This document shows, one piece after another, positions 15,346 through 24,800 of a stretch of 64,000 nt of DNA. The stretch is taken from NCBI GenBank assembly GCA_015075275.1, contig JABTUU010000001.1, positions 967,216-1,031,215 of the forward strand, given 5' to 3'. How positions within the stretch are numbered: the first letter of the stretch is position 1; each line of letters starts with the position of its first letter. A program made the translations under genes and the position numbers. Below the pieces are notes generated by a model. That model was not told the origin of the DNA, ran no database searches, and was given only the letters and a program-made list of their open reading frames with translations. This DNA comes from Anaerolineales bacterium. GTDB taxonomy: Bacteria; Chloroflexota; Anaerolineae; Anaerolineales; Villigracilaceae.

Positions 15346-16830
15346 TTACGATTGTTTGTGTCTTTCTAATTCCGACAAAACCCGCGCAACGATCTCTTCG
15401 ATCTGGCGCTCGTCTTGAGCGGGCGCGGCGCGCTGTACTTGCGCGTCGGTTGAGCCGGGCGCGAGCGCGGCATCCGGCGCGGCGCGGATCTCATACGCTA
15501 ATCTCTTGATATTATACATGTGATGGACTGAGATGTTGTCGCCGGTGATCGCGCCTCCCACGCCGCCTGAGCCGAGCGTCATCGAAGGCATCAAGCCGGT
15601 GGTATAGCCAGTCGTGCCGAGCGTTCCCATCGTATTAACCACGATGCGGAAGACCGGCTTCTCCAAGCCAAAGCGCATGATCACGCTCTCGTCTTGCGCG
15701 TGAATTACCAGCGAATGGCCGCGTCCGCCATAGTTAATCAGTTCGATACAGCGCTCGCAGCCCGCCTCCCAACCTTCTTCTTCGTACCAGCCCAAAACCG
15801 TAGTCAACTTCTCGCCGGAGAGCGGCTCATCGCGCCCGACTCTGTTGAGTCGCACAACGATAATCCGCGCCCAATCTGGCACGCTGAAGCCGTACTGTTG
15901 CGCCAACTGCTGCGGACTCTTGCCCACCGATTTGGGATTGGGCAGATGCCCGGCAAATAAATTCTTCGCCAATATCTGTTTGATCTCGTCGTTTACGAAG
16001 TGCGCGCCTTCGGCTTTCATCGCGGCTTCCAACGACGCGGCGATCGGACTGTCGGCGACGACGGCTTGCTCGGTAGCGCAAATGACCGAATGGTCGAATG
16101 CCTTGGAGGCGACGATTAATTTCGCCGCGCGTGCCACGTCTGCCGAACGGTCTACATAAGCGGGCGTGTTGCCGGGTCCTACGCCGTAAGCCGGCTTGCC
16201 GACCGAATGCGCTGCACGAACCATATCCGAGCCGCCGGTTGCAAGGATCAACGCCACGTATTTATGCTTCATCAGTTCTTGCGTGCCGGGCAGAGTAATC
16301 TTCGTCATGCAAGAGACGAGTCCTTTCGGCATGCCCGCCCGCTCTCCCGCTTCCGCCATAATGCGAACCGTCTCCAAACTGCATTTGGCGGCGTATGGGT
16401 GCGGCGCGATCACGATCGCATTCTTCGCCTTGACCGCGATCAGCGTTTTGAACATGGCGGTGGAGGTCGGATTGGTCGAAGGCGTCAGCGCCGCGACAAC
16501 GCCCATGGGCCAGGCGATCTCATACGTCCGCTTGAGCGGATCTGTGCGAATCACACCGACGGTTGGGATGTCTTTAATCGCTTCCCATAGAAGCTGCGAC
16601 GACAGCAAATTCTTGAGCGTCTTGTGTTCCGGCACGCCGTAACCGGTCTCTTCATTCGCCAGCGCGCCGAGTCGAACGGAGGCTTCCGCCGCGGCTTGCG
16701 CCATCGCCGCGCAAATTCGATCCACTTCGGCTTGCGGCGCATGAAGAAATTTCCGTTGAGCGTCGCGCGCCTGCGCGGCAAGCGTTCTGGCTTCTTGAAT
16801 AGATTGAAGATCGTTGTCGAAATCGGACAT
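15346..16830 (-). CDS. CoA-acylating aldehyde dehydrogenase of a microcompartment (EutE/PduP type)
   Basis: A 494-residue NAD+- and CoA-dependent aldehyde dehydrogenase that converts an aldehyde to acyl-CoA in the microcompartment lumen. The catalytic Cys lies in FDHSVICATEQAVV; cofactor-site motifs GVGPGNTPAYVDRSADV and LTPSTNPTSTAMFK are present. After the domain a Pro/Ala linker leads to a C-terminal amphipathic helix (DERQIEEIVARVLSELERHK), which looks like an encapsulation peptide; in PduP that peptide is N-terminal. TAGAAT lies only 6 nt before the ATG and there is no ribosome site, so the mRNA may be leaderless. First gene of the microcompartment operon. Confidence 0.88.
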   Translation of the reverse strand: MSDFDNDLQSIQEARTLAAQARDAQRKFLHAPQAEVDRICAAMAQAAAEASVRLGALANEETGYGVPEHKTLKNLLSSQLLWEAIKDIPTVGVIRTDPLKRTYEIAWPMGVVAALTPSTNPTSTAMFKTLIAVKAKNAIVIAPHPYAAKCSLETVRIMAEAGERAGMPKGLVSCMTKITLPGTQELMKHKYVALILATGGSDMVRAAHSVGKPAYGVGPGNTPAYVDRSADVARAAKLIVASKAFDHSVICATEQAVVADSPIAASLEAAMKAEGAHFVNDEIKQILAKNLFAGHLPNPKSVGKSPQQLAQQYGFSVPDWARIIVVRLNRVGRDEPLSGEKLTTVLGWYEEEGWEAGCERCIELINYGGRGHSLVIHAQDESVIMRFGLEKPVFRIVVNTMGTLGTTGYTTGLMPSMTLGSGGVGGAITGDNISVHHMYNIKRLAYEIRAAPDAALAPGSTDAQVQRAAPAQDERQIEEIVARVLSELERHKQS

Positions 16831-16893
16831 GCGTAAATTCTACCCCGATATTGTCGTTTCGAACGACCGAGAAACTGTTTGCCTGCTCTGCAT

Positions 16894-17298
16894 CTATAAC
16901 CGTTGATACGCTCCCGCCCAAGGTTTGCCCAGACGGTGATTTTGCGCGACGACCACCTTGCCGAATTTCTGCGCGATCTGCGCCGACAACAGCGCCACCG
17001 CTCCCCAATCGTCCGTCAGAACGGCGGCTTTCATCTTCTCGGCGTATTGCCCCGACCACTGCCATTCCATGCGAAAGCGATCCGCTTTGACCCAATAGCC
17101 GCGCTTCTCCCACGCCGCCACCGAATCGTCAATGCCGTCTGCTATGGTCTTCAATGCCAGGGCGATAAACGCCGCCAAATCTTTCGCTTCTTGCGCGACC
17201 TCGGTCTGTTGCGCCAATTCGCGCACCGCCAGCGCGATAGCTTTCGATAATCTTGCGCGGTCCTTGCCTGTCGAATCGGGATTAATAACGCGGCTCAC
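16894..17298 (-). CDS. Conserved-looking protein of unknown function
   Basis: A 134-residue soluble, largely helical protein started at GTG 17298 (MSRVINPDSTGKDRARLSKA; GGAG 7 nt upstream). The N-terminus INPDSTGKDRARL is followed by helices AIALAVRELAQQ and LAAFIALALKTIADGIDDSV, and a C-terminal FGKVVVAQNHRLGKPWAGAY. No catalytic motif is seen. Divergent from tRNA-Leu and 63 nt upstream of the aldehyde dehydrogenase start, but that gene seems to have its own promoter, so a link to the microcompartment is uncertain. Confidence 0.6.
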   Translation of the reverse strand: MSRVINPDSTGKDRARLSKAIALAVRELAQQTEVAQEAKDLAAFIALALKTIADGIDDSVAAWEKRGYWVKADRFRMEWQWSGQYAEKMKAAVLTDDWGAVALLSAQIAQKFGKVVVAQNHRLGKPWAGAYQRL

Positions 17299-17381
17299 TG
17301 CACGCTCCAATCATCAAGTGTCAAGCGCTGGATTATATCCGCCAATTGCAAATCGTCAATCTAAAAATGTCAATTAGCAGG

Positions 17382-17387
17382 TATAAT
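17382..17387 (+). promoter_or_regulatory. -10 element of tRNA-Leu
   Basis: TATAAT 43 nt upstream of the tRNA, in an AT-rich stretch; no convincing -35. Confidence 0.35.
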
Positions 17388-17429
17388 TTCGCCGCCGAAT
17401 AATCAAACCGCCGCAGCACGGCGGAGATT

Positions 17430-17511
17430 GGGGACGTGGTGGAATTGGCAGACACGCAGCGCTTAGGACGCTGTGCCGCAAGGCTTGAGAGTTCGACTCT
17501 CTCCGTCCCCA
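17430..17511 (+). tRNA. tRNA-Leu (anticodon UAG)
   Basis: Acceptor arms GGGGACG and CGTCCCC pair fully, with discriminator A at 17511. The anticodon stem CAGCG/CGCTG encloses loop CTTAGGA, giving TAG, so it reads CUA/CUG leucine codons. A long variable arm (class II) and T arm GAGAG-TTCGACT-CTCTC follow. The CCA end is not encoded. It is transcribed in the same direction as the trigger factor gene that begins 66 nt later. Confidence 0.95.
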
Positions 17512-17577
17512 CCTTTTACGAAATCACATCCGTCCTTTCTGTTTTTACACAGATAGGGCAAATTTACGGAGCACACA

Positions 17578-19026
17578 TTGAAAATCGAAAAGACCATCGA
17601 AGAGAACCACGAAGCCAAACTTGTGGTTGAAGTAGAACCCGAATTAATGGATACATACAAGCGCCGCGCCGCGCGTAAGATCTCGGAACGCGGCAAGATC
17701 GCGGGCTTTCGACCCGGAAAAGCGCCGTATCACATGGTAGTGTTGAACTATGGCGAGCAAGCCGTTATCGAGCAAGCAGTGGATTTTTTGATAGACGCCG
17801 AATATTCAAAAATTCTCGAACAGGCGGAAGTCAACCCGGGCGCTTCAGGCAGATTAGAAAACATCGAATCGCTTGACCCGCCGAAATTAATCTTCAAAGT
17901 GCCGCTCGCGCCCGAAGTGGATTTAGGCGCCTATCACGACATTCGCATGCCCTACGAGTGGAACGCTCCCGACTCGAAAGAAGTGGACGCCGCGCTGGAA
18001 GATTTGCGTCAGATGTATGCGACGACAGAAACGGTCGAGCGCGAAGCGCAGGAAGGCGATTACGTCCTCGTGGACGTGCAATCCGACGCTGTCGAACTGC
18101 AGCGTCCCGGCTTTGCAACTGTTATTCGCAAAGATGAACGCGAGGATGAGTGGCCCTTCACTGGCTTCGCCAGGCAGCTGATCGGGATGAAGCCCGGCGA
18201 TACAAAAACGATCGTGCACGACTTCCCCGCCGAATACGAACTCGAAGAGCTGCAAGGTAAAAGCGCTGAAATGACGGTCGCAATGAAAACCGTTCGCGCA
18301 GTGATGCTGCCGGAACTCGACGATGAATTTGCCAAGACAGCTGGCGCTGGCGAAACGCTCGACGATCTGCGCGCCGCCGTAACGAAAGACGTTGAAGCGC
18401 GCTCGCAAGCCCAATACGACGATATCTACTTCGTTGATCTGATCGAGAAGATCAAAGCGGGCGCGACGTTTAAATATCACCAACATTCGCTCGATCACGA
18501 AGCCGAACATGTTCTTGAAGACCTGACGAACCGACTTGCCCAACAAGGCATGGATTTGGAGACTTACTTCAAACTGCGAAATACCACACGCGAACAATTT
18601 ATGGAAGAAGAAGCATTGCCGGTCGCAAAGAAGCGCTTCGAGCGCTCGTTGATCCTCGACGAGATCGTCCGTAAGGAAGAATTGGAAGTGGACGAAGCCT
18701 CGCTGGACAACGAATTCAATCAAACCTTGAGCGCGCTCTCGATGCAAGGATTGGATTTCAGCAAAGTGCGCGGCGGCAAAAAAGGACAGCAGCAACTCGC
18801 ACAAGCGGTCGCGATGGAATCGGCGAACCGCGTCCTTACGCGCCGCGCGCTGGAAATGTTGAAGTCCATTGCCGCCGGCGAATATAAATCTCCCGAAGAG
18901 CGGAAAGCCGCCCTCGCCGAGAAAGTCGCAGAGTCGGCAGCGGAAGAAGCGGCGACTGTTGAAGTCGAGCCAGCCATTCCAACGAGCGAAGCGGATGCGG
19001 ATTCCGAATCCGAAACAAAGAATTAA
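17578..19026 (+). CDS. tig: Trigger factor, ribosome-associated chaperone/PPIase
   Basis: A 482-residue protein using a TTG start at 17578 with GGAG 6 nt upstream. The N-terminal ribosome-binding domain has the family signature region (ARKISERGKIAGFRPGKAPY, compare GFRxGKxP). The FKBP-type prolyl isomerase domain spans about 155-245 (EGDYVLVDVQSDAVE; FPAEYELEELQGKSAEMTV) and a helical C-domain follows. The last ~50 residues are an acidic Ala/Glu tail. It binds nascent chains at the ribosome exit. The clpP gene follows 57 nt downstream, as in many bacteria; clpX is not in the window. Confidence 0.95.
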   Translation: MKIEKTIEENHEAKLVVEVEPELMDTYKRRAARKISERGKIAGFRPGKAPYHMVVLNYGEQAVIEQAVDFLIDAEYSKILEQAEVNPGASGRLENIESLDPPKLIFKVPLAPEVDLGAYHDIRMPYEWNAPDSKEVDAALEDLRQMYATTETVEREAQEGDYVLVDVQSDAVELQRPGFATVIRKDEREDEWPFTGFARQLIGMKPGDTKTIVHDFPAEYELEELQGKSAEMTVAMKTVRAVMLPELDDEFAKTAGAGETLDDLRAAVTKDVEARSQAQYDDIYFVDLIEKIKAGATFKYHQHSLDHEAEHVLEDLTNRLAQQGMDLETYFKLRNTTREQFMEEEALPVAKKRFERSLILDEIVRKEELEVDEASLDNEFNQTLSALSMQGLDFSKVRGGKKGQQQLAQAVAMESANRVLTRRALEMLKSIAAGEYKSPEERKAALAEKVAESAAEEAATVEVEPAIPTSEADADSESETKN

Positions 19027-19083
19027 CATAAATCTAACAGCCGAACGGTATGATGCGTCCTACTTACATACAGGAGACAAGAT

Positions 19084-19692
19084 ATGATGCCAGAGTATAA
19101 GAACATCGTCCCGATGGTTGTAGAGAACACGGGACGCGGCGAACGCGCCTACGATATTTATTCACTGTTGCTCAAAGAGCGTATTATTTTCCTCGGCACA
19201 CCGATTGACGATCAGGTCGCGAACGTGATCGTGGCGCAGTTGTTGTTTTTGAATCACGAGGATCCTGAAAAAGAAATTCAGATGTACATCAACTCGCCGG
19301 GCGGCGTGATCTACGCTGGGCTGGCGATCTACGACACTATGCAGATGATCTCGAACCCGATCAGCACGGTAGCGGTCGGAGTGACCGCGTCTTTCGGGAC
19401 GGTCTTGCTGACTGCAGGAACAAAGGGCAGACGTTACGCCCTGCCGAACGCGACCATCCACATGCACCAACCGCTCGGCGGCGCGCAAGGACAGGCGACG
19501 GATATCGAAATTCAAGCCAAACAGATTTTGCGCCTGAAGAGTCTCTTGCTCGGCATTATGGCGAAGCACACCGGGCAGCCGCTGGAAGTGATCGAGCGCG
19601 ATAGCGACCGCGATTACTATCTCGAAGCAAAGCAAGCCGTTGAGTATGGTTTGGTGGATCAGGTGTTGGAAGCGCCGGAGAAAGTTAAGTAG
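19084..19692 (+). CDS. clpP: ATP-dependent Clp protease proteolytic subunit
   Basis: A 202-residue serine protease. The catalytic Ser lies in [14 protein letters not shown], His in HMHQPLGG, and Asp in the segment [40 protein letters not shown] is the oxyanion/GG region. The residue after the catalytic Ser is Phe where many ClpPs have Met. It forms tetradecamers that work with ClpX or ClpC. AGGAG lies 8 nt before the ATG. It follows tig and ends at a clear terminator. Confidence 0.95.
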   Translation: MMPEYKNIVPMVVENTGRGERAYDIYSLLLKERIIFLGTPIDDQVANVIVAQLLFLNHEDPEKEIQMYINSPGGVIYAGLAIYDTMQMISNPISTVAVGVTASFGTVLLTAGTKGRRYALPNATIHMHQPLGGAQGQATDIEIQAKQILRLKSLLLGIMAKHTGQPLEVIERDSDRDYYLEAKQAVEYGLVDQVLEAPEKVK

Positions 19693-19728
19693 TTTGATAG
19701 TTAGCTAATTTGGAAGTTTTGATAGTTG

Positions 19729-19757
19729 AAGCCCGCCGACTTCTCGGCGGGCTTTTG
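19729..19757 (+). terminator. Terminator after clpP
   Basis: AAGCCCGCCGA / GGCGGGCTTTT stem with loop around CTTCTC, ending in a T run; 37 nt past the clpP stop. Confidence 0.8.
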
Positions 19758-19764
19758 ATTCAGT

Positions 19765-19770
19765 TATAAT
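19765..19770 (+). promoter_or_regulatory. -10 element of a probably leaderless HAD gene
   Basis: TATAAT ends 8 nt before the ATG at 19779, so transcription would begin at or next to the start codon; no Shine-Dalgarno exists. Confidence 0.45.
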
Positions 19771-19778
19771 CGCGGTCT

Positions 19779-20564
19779 ATGGTTCCTTTAAACATCAGCG
19801 CCCTCATCCTTGACATGGACGGCGTGATCTGGCGGGCAGACTCGCCCATTGGCGATCTACCTGCAATTTTCAAACGTGTCGAAGAGCGCGGATTGAAATA
19901 CGTCTTCGCTACGAACAACGGGACAAAAACGCCAGCGCAATATGTTGCAACTTTAGAAAAATTAGGCGTACGCGTTTCGCCTGAGCAGGTTGTCACCTCC
20001 GCGCTGGGGACGGCGCACATACTCGCGCGGAAGTTTCCTTGCGAGACAAAAGTTTTCATGGTTGGCGAAGATGGGACTCGCACTGCGCTAGAAGAAAAAG
20101 GATTCGAGATTTTGTCTGTTGACCATGCGCAAGAGGCGGAGATCGTCGTGGCGGGCATTGACCGCGAGGTCAACTTCGTCAAAATGCGCGAGGCGACTTT
20201 GCTCGTTCGGCGCGGTGTTCCATTTTACGCGACCAATCCCGACAAGACCTTCCCCACCCCGCGCGGAGAAATCCCCGGCGCAGGCGCGTGGATTTCGGTT
20301 ATCATGACAGCGACAGGCATCGAACCGATTTACGCGGGCAAGCCATTTCCGTTTATGATGGAACTCTCGCTAGAAAGACTCGACACAAAAAGGGAAGAAA
20401 CTCTCGTCGTTGGCGATAGACTCGAAACAGACATCGCCGCAGGACAGGCGGTGGGATGCCCGTGCGCGTTGGTGTTGAGCGGCGTGTCCACGAAAGAACA
20501 GGCAGAGGCTTGGATGCCGAAGATTGATGTTATTGCAGACGATCTTGCAAGTTTGATCGGATAA
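19779..20564 (+). CDS. HAD-superfamily phosphatase, NagD/4-nitrophenylphosphatase type
   Basis: A 261-residue type IIA HAD hydrolase. Motif I is ILDMDGVIW (nucleophile Asp and acid Asp), motif II lies in VFATNNGTK, and motif III/IV are AGKPFPFMM and VVGDRLETDIAAGQAVGC. The middle is the C2 cap. Relatives dephosphorylate p-nitrophenyl phosphate, UMP, phosphoglycolate or other damaged metabolites; the substrate cannot be read from sequence. Promoter-like TATAAT sits directly before the ATG. rlmN begins 7 nt after the stop, so both are likely cotranscribed. Confidence 0.88.
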   Translation: MVPLNISALILDMDGVIWRADSPIGDLPAIFKRVEERGLKYVFATNNGTKTPAQYVATLEKLGVRVSPEQVVTSALGTAHILARKFPCETKVFMVGEDGTRTALEEKGFEILSVDHAQEAEIVVAGIDREVNFVKMREATLLVRRGVPFYATNPDKTFPTPRGEIPGAGAWISVIMTATGIEPIYAGKPFPFMMELSLERLDTKREETLVVGDRLETDIAAGQAVGCPCALVLSGVSTKEQAEAWMPKIDVIADDLASLIG

Positions 20565-20570
20565 TTTGCC

Positions 20571-21662
20571 ATGTTGATTTACGATCTCGACCTTGATTCG
20601 CTCACAAAACTTCTACAGGAATGGAACGAGCCCGCCTATCGCGCGACGCAGATTTGGCAGGGACTGTACCAGCATCTCTACGATTCTCCTGAACAATTCA
20701 CCAATCTATCCAAGTCGCTGCGCGAGAAACTTGCCGAGTATGCGGTCTTCGCTCCGTTCAAAGTAAAAACCTATCTTGATTCGTCCGATGGCTTCACGCG
20801 CAAAACGCTATTTGAATTACCCGACAAGAATTTGATCGAAGCCGTCTTGATGAAATACGGCGACCCGGCGGATAACCCGCAGATCAAAGCATCCGCGCCG
20901 AACAGTGAGAATTTGCGCAGCGCGAAGAATCGGCGCACGCTTTGCATCTCCACGCAAGCAGGCTGCGCAATGGGGTGTGTGTTCTGCGCGACGGGGCAAA
21001 TGGGTTTCAAGCGCCATCTTTCGAGCGGCGAGATCGTCGCGCAGGTTTTGTTTTACGCGCGCATGTTGAAAGAGCGGAATGAAGTCGTCACCAACATCGT
21101 GCTCATGGGCATGGGCGAACCGTTCCATAATTACGATAACACGATGGAAGCGATAGACCGACTCAACGACGCGGGCGGATTCAACTTCGGCGCGCGCCGC
21201 TTCACCATCTCAACGGTCGGGCTGGTCCCGCAAATTCGGCGTTTCGCCGACGAGAAGCGGCAGGTCAATCTCGCCATCTCGCTCCATGCCGCAGATGATG
21301 AGTCGCGTGTTGCAATGTTACCGATCAACAAGCGCTATAAAATTGACGACGTTATCGAAGCCTGCAAATACTACATCGAGCAAACACACCGCCGCATCAC
21401 ATTCGAATGGGCGCTGATTGACCATGTTAACGATTCGCCCGAAACGGCGCAGAAACTGGCGGCGCGCCTCAAAGGTTTATTGTGCCATGTTAACGCTATC
21501 CCCCTCAACCCCACCACTGGTTATGCCGGCAAAGCGACTTCGCGCGAACGCGCCGCCGCGTTCAAAGCGACGTTGGAAGAAGCGGGTGTTCCATGTACGA
21601 TCCGCATGCGACGCGGAATTGATATTCATGCCGGCTGCGGCCAGCTGGCAGGTTCCGTTTGA
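20571..21662 (+). CDS. rlmN: Dual-specificity 23S rRNA/tRNA (adenine-C2)-methyltransferase
   Basis: A 363-residue radical-SAM enzyme. The cluster motif is CAMGCVFCATG, preceded by RRTLCISTQAG. Later SAM-site segments include NIVLMGMGEP and RRFTISTVGLVPQ, and the C-terminal resolving cysteine lies in RGIDIHAGCGQLAG. RlmN methylates C2 of A2503 in 23S rRNA and A37 of some tRNAs. Length is normal. It follows the HAD gene closely and has no strong ribosome site of its own; GATAAT lies 5 nt upstream. Confidence 0.95.
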   Translation: MLIYDLDLDSLTKLLQEWNEPAYRATQIWQGLYQHLYDSPEQFTNLSKSLREKLAEYAVFAPFKVKTYLDSSDGFTRKTLFELPDKNLIEAVLMKYGDPADNPQIKASAPNSENLRSAKNRRTLCISTQAGCAMGCVFCATGQMGFKRHLSSGEIVAQVLFYARMLKERNEVVTNIVLMGMGEPFHNYDNTMEAIDRLNDAGGFNFGARRFTISTVGLVPQIRRFADEKRQVNLAISLHAADDESRVAMLPINKRYKIDDVIEACKYYIEQTHRRITFEWALIDHVNDSPETAQKLAARLKGLLCHVNAIPLNPTTGYAGKATSRERAAAFKATLEEAGVPCTIRMRRGIDIHAGCGQLAGSV

Positions 21663-21802
21663 TATACATTGTTTTTAAGTGTAGATTTTGTACTTAATTG
21701 ACTACGCGCAATTAATTTAAGGCGCAAGCGCCGGAATGCGCAAACTTGTCAGAACTTTCGGATTGAAGTATAAGTCAGCCCATCTTTATAGGTACATGCT
21801 TA

Positions 21803-24800
21803 ATGGACAATCAAAAAGTAAATTTTCTTGAACGCCCCATTCATCCTGCTCTGCCGGCGCTCACATACGAGACGGCGTTTTTTGCAGGCATCGTGACTCT
21901 CGCCATCCTGACGCGTTTCTACGATCTAGGCGCGCGCGTAATGAGCCACGACGAAAGCCTGCACACTTATTTTTCGTGGCTGTTGTATCGCGGGCAAGGC
22001 TACCAGCATTCGCCCATGATGCACGGACCCTTTCAATTCCACGCCATCGCACTGACATATTTTCTATTTGGCGCGTCAGACTTCACCGCCCGTATCCCCG
22101 CCGTCTTATTCAGCATTGCCACTGTCGGAATGGTTTGGCATTGGCGCCGCTATCTGGGCAGCTGGGGCATGATCGTTGCCGCGTTCTTGATGACGGTCTC
22201 GCCTTATATGCTGTATTACGGTCGTTATGTGCGCAACGAGGCATTCGTTGGGCTTTCGGGTATTGTCTTGCTTTATGCGCTCCTGCGGTATCTTGAAAGC
22301 GGGGAAAAGAAATTCCTGTACTGCGTCGCCGCCGCCACTCTGCTCCACTTCACCTCAAAAGAGACTGCTTTCATTTATACCGCGCAGGCATTGCTGTTTC
22401 TAGGATTCTTCTTTATCTCGCGCGTCACGCGCAAACCGTGGGCAAGGCGCGATCTGCTCCGCATTTTTATTCTCCTGCTTGCATTCGCAGCGCTTCTCGC
22501 CAGCGCAGGCGCGGCGTTTTCGTTGATAAGCGATAACCCCGGCGCCCTGACCGCCACAGAGACCGTCGCGCCAGCCAACCCAGCCGATAGCAGCCTCGTT
22601 CCTGCGGCGCCTTCGGGCATTTCTCCATCGTCAATCGCCCTGCTGTTCGCAGTCTTGGCGCTCGTCGGCGCAGTTATTATTTTGTATTTAGGCTATGGTT
22701 GGAAGAATCTTCTGCAAGAACGTTCGTTTGACCTGCTGATCTTACTTGGCACATTTACGCTGCCCCTGCTCACGCCCTTTCCGATCGAATGGCTGAAAGA
22801 CAAATTAAACATCATTCTGCCTACCGAAGCGTCGCAAGTCGCTTCGATGGATCTGCGCACGATGTTGATCATCGGCGCGCTTGTACTCCTATTTCTCGTT
22901 GCGTCCATTGTCATTGGTCAACTCTGGAATCGAGAATGGTGGAAATTCGGCGCATTCTATTGGATCGGATACACGCTCCTGTTCACAACATTCTTCACTA
23001 ACCCGGCGGGTTTTTTCACCGGCATCGTCGGCTCGCTGGGCTATTGGCTTGTGCAGCAAGGCGTCGAGCGCGGGAGTCAGCCGATCTATTTCTATCTCCT
23101 CATTCAGATTCCCATCTATGAATTCCTGCCGGCGCTCGGCGCGTTAACCGCGATCTTCATGGGCGCAGCCAAACTGGCTAAGCCGAAACAACTCCTCACG
23201 GCAGACGATGCGGAAGACGCAGAGCAAGAACCGCGCGAATCGGCATTCGGACTTTTCTTCGTCCTAATGGTCTGGTGGACGTTTTCGAGCATCGCTGCGT
23301 TCTCCATCGCCGGCGAACGCATGCCTTGGCTGACCTATCACATTGCATGGCCCATGATCCTGTTGACCGGCTGGGCGCTGGGGCGCATTATCGAAGCGGC
23401 AGGACGCAAAACTTCCACGGGGGCGCCCGGTCAGACGTTCCTCACGCTGACAACAGCGGCGATCTTCGCTTTCTCCGTCTTCAGCCTGTTGCGCTCCATA
23501 TTCGGAGATACGCCCCCGTTTCAAGGCACATCGCTCGATCAATTACAGAACACGTCCGCCTTCATTCTGCCCCTGTTAATAGCGATAGGCGCGGGCGCAA
23601 TACTGTATCGCCTGACGCAGAAAGACCGCGCCAGCGTGGGCGTCCTCGCTCTCGCCGCTGTTGCCATTATCGCCGCCGGCGCTTGCATTGTAAACGGCGC
23701 ATGGCTGCTCACCTCTCAATCCACAGTCGGATTCGAATCTACGCAAGTCAACGCGTACGCGCTTAAATTTGCAGGAACGTTCATCGCGTTCCTGCTCAGC
23801 CTCGGAGGGACGATCTATCTCGCGCGGATTCCTCGCCCGAGTCCGCTCGTCGCCTATGCGACGCTCGTCGTTTTCGGGCTGCTCGCAGTGCAGACAGTTC
23901 GCGCCTCGTTTCGCGCAAATTACATTAATTACAACGACGCGACAGAATATCTCGTATACGCGCATGGCGCAGGCGGCGTAAAAGAGGTCATGGCGCAAGT
24001 GGAAGAAATCTCGCGCCGAACCGCCGGCGGATTAAACGCCATCATCGCTTACGATGCCAGCGCGCCAGATACCGGCGTTTCGTGGCCCGTCGTCTGGTAC
24101 TTGCGCGACTACACCGCGCAACGCTCGTTCGATCAACCCACCCGCGCGTTGCGCGAAGCGGCGGCGGTGATCGTGGACGCGAAGAACTTCGGCACAATCG
24201 AATCCGCGCTTGGCAATGAATATTACCGCTTCGACTACATTCGCATGTGGTGGCCCAACCAAGATTACTTCGGGCTGACGCGCGCGCGCGTTTTAAACGC
24301 CATTACCGACCGGGGGATTCGCAGCGGCATTTTCGACATTTGGCTCAACCGCGATTACACGCGCTACGCGCAAGCGACCGGCAGCTCCACAATGACGCTG
24401 ACCACATGGCAGCCTTCAGATGCCATGCGACTATACGTCCGCAAGGACATCGCTTCACTGATCTGGAATTACGGCGTAGGTCCCGTGGAGACCGTCCCTG
24501 TGATTGATCCGTACGAAGCGGGCGCGATCACACTCACAGCCGACCGTGTTTTCAGCAGCGGGCAATATCCCCCGCTTGGATTAAATGCGCCGCGCTCCAT
24601 CGCCGCCGGGCTAAACGACGATCTATACATCGCCGACTCTAATAACAACCGCATCCTGCACATCGCTTCGGACGGCAGGTTGATCAACCAATGGGGCGCG
24701 TTCGGCGACCTGAACACCGGCGCCGCACCGGCTGGCTCGTTCTTTGAACCTTGGGGCGTGGCGGTCGGACCCGATGGCTCGGTGTATGTGACCGACACAT

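Noticed and set aside
17430..17511. tRNA-Leu as attachment site of a genomic island
   Set aside because: No integrase next to it and no repeated tRNA 3' end noticed in the window.
17923..19029. 368-codon minus-strand frame across trigger factor
   Set aside because: Exactly antisense to an unmistakable tig gene; composition (Phe/Arg-rich) is that of a complement frame.
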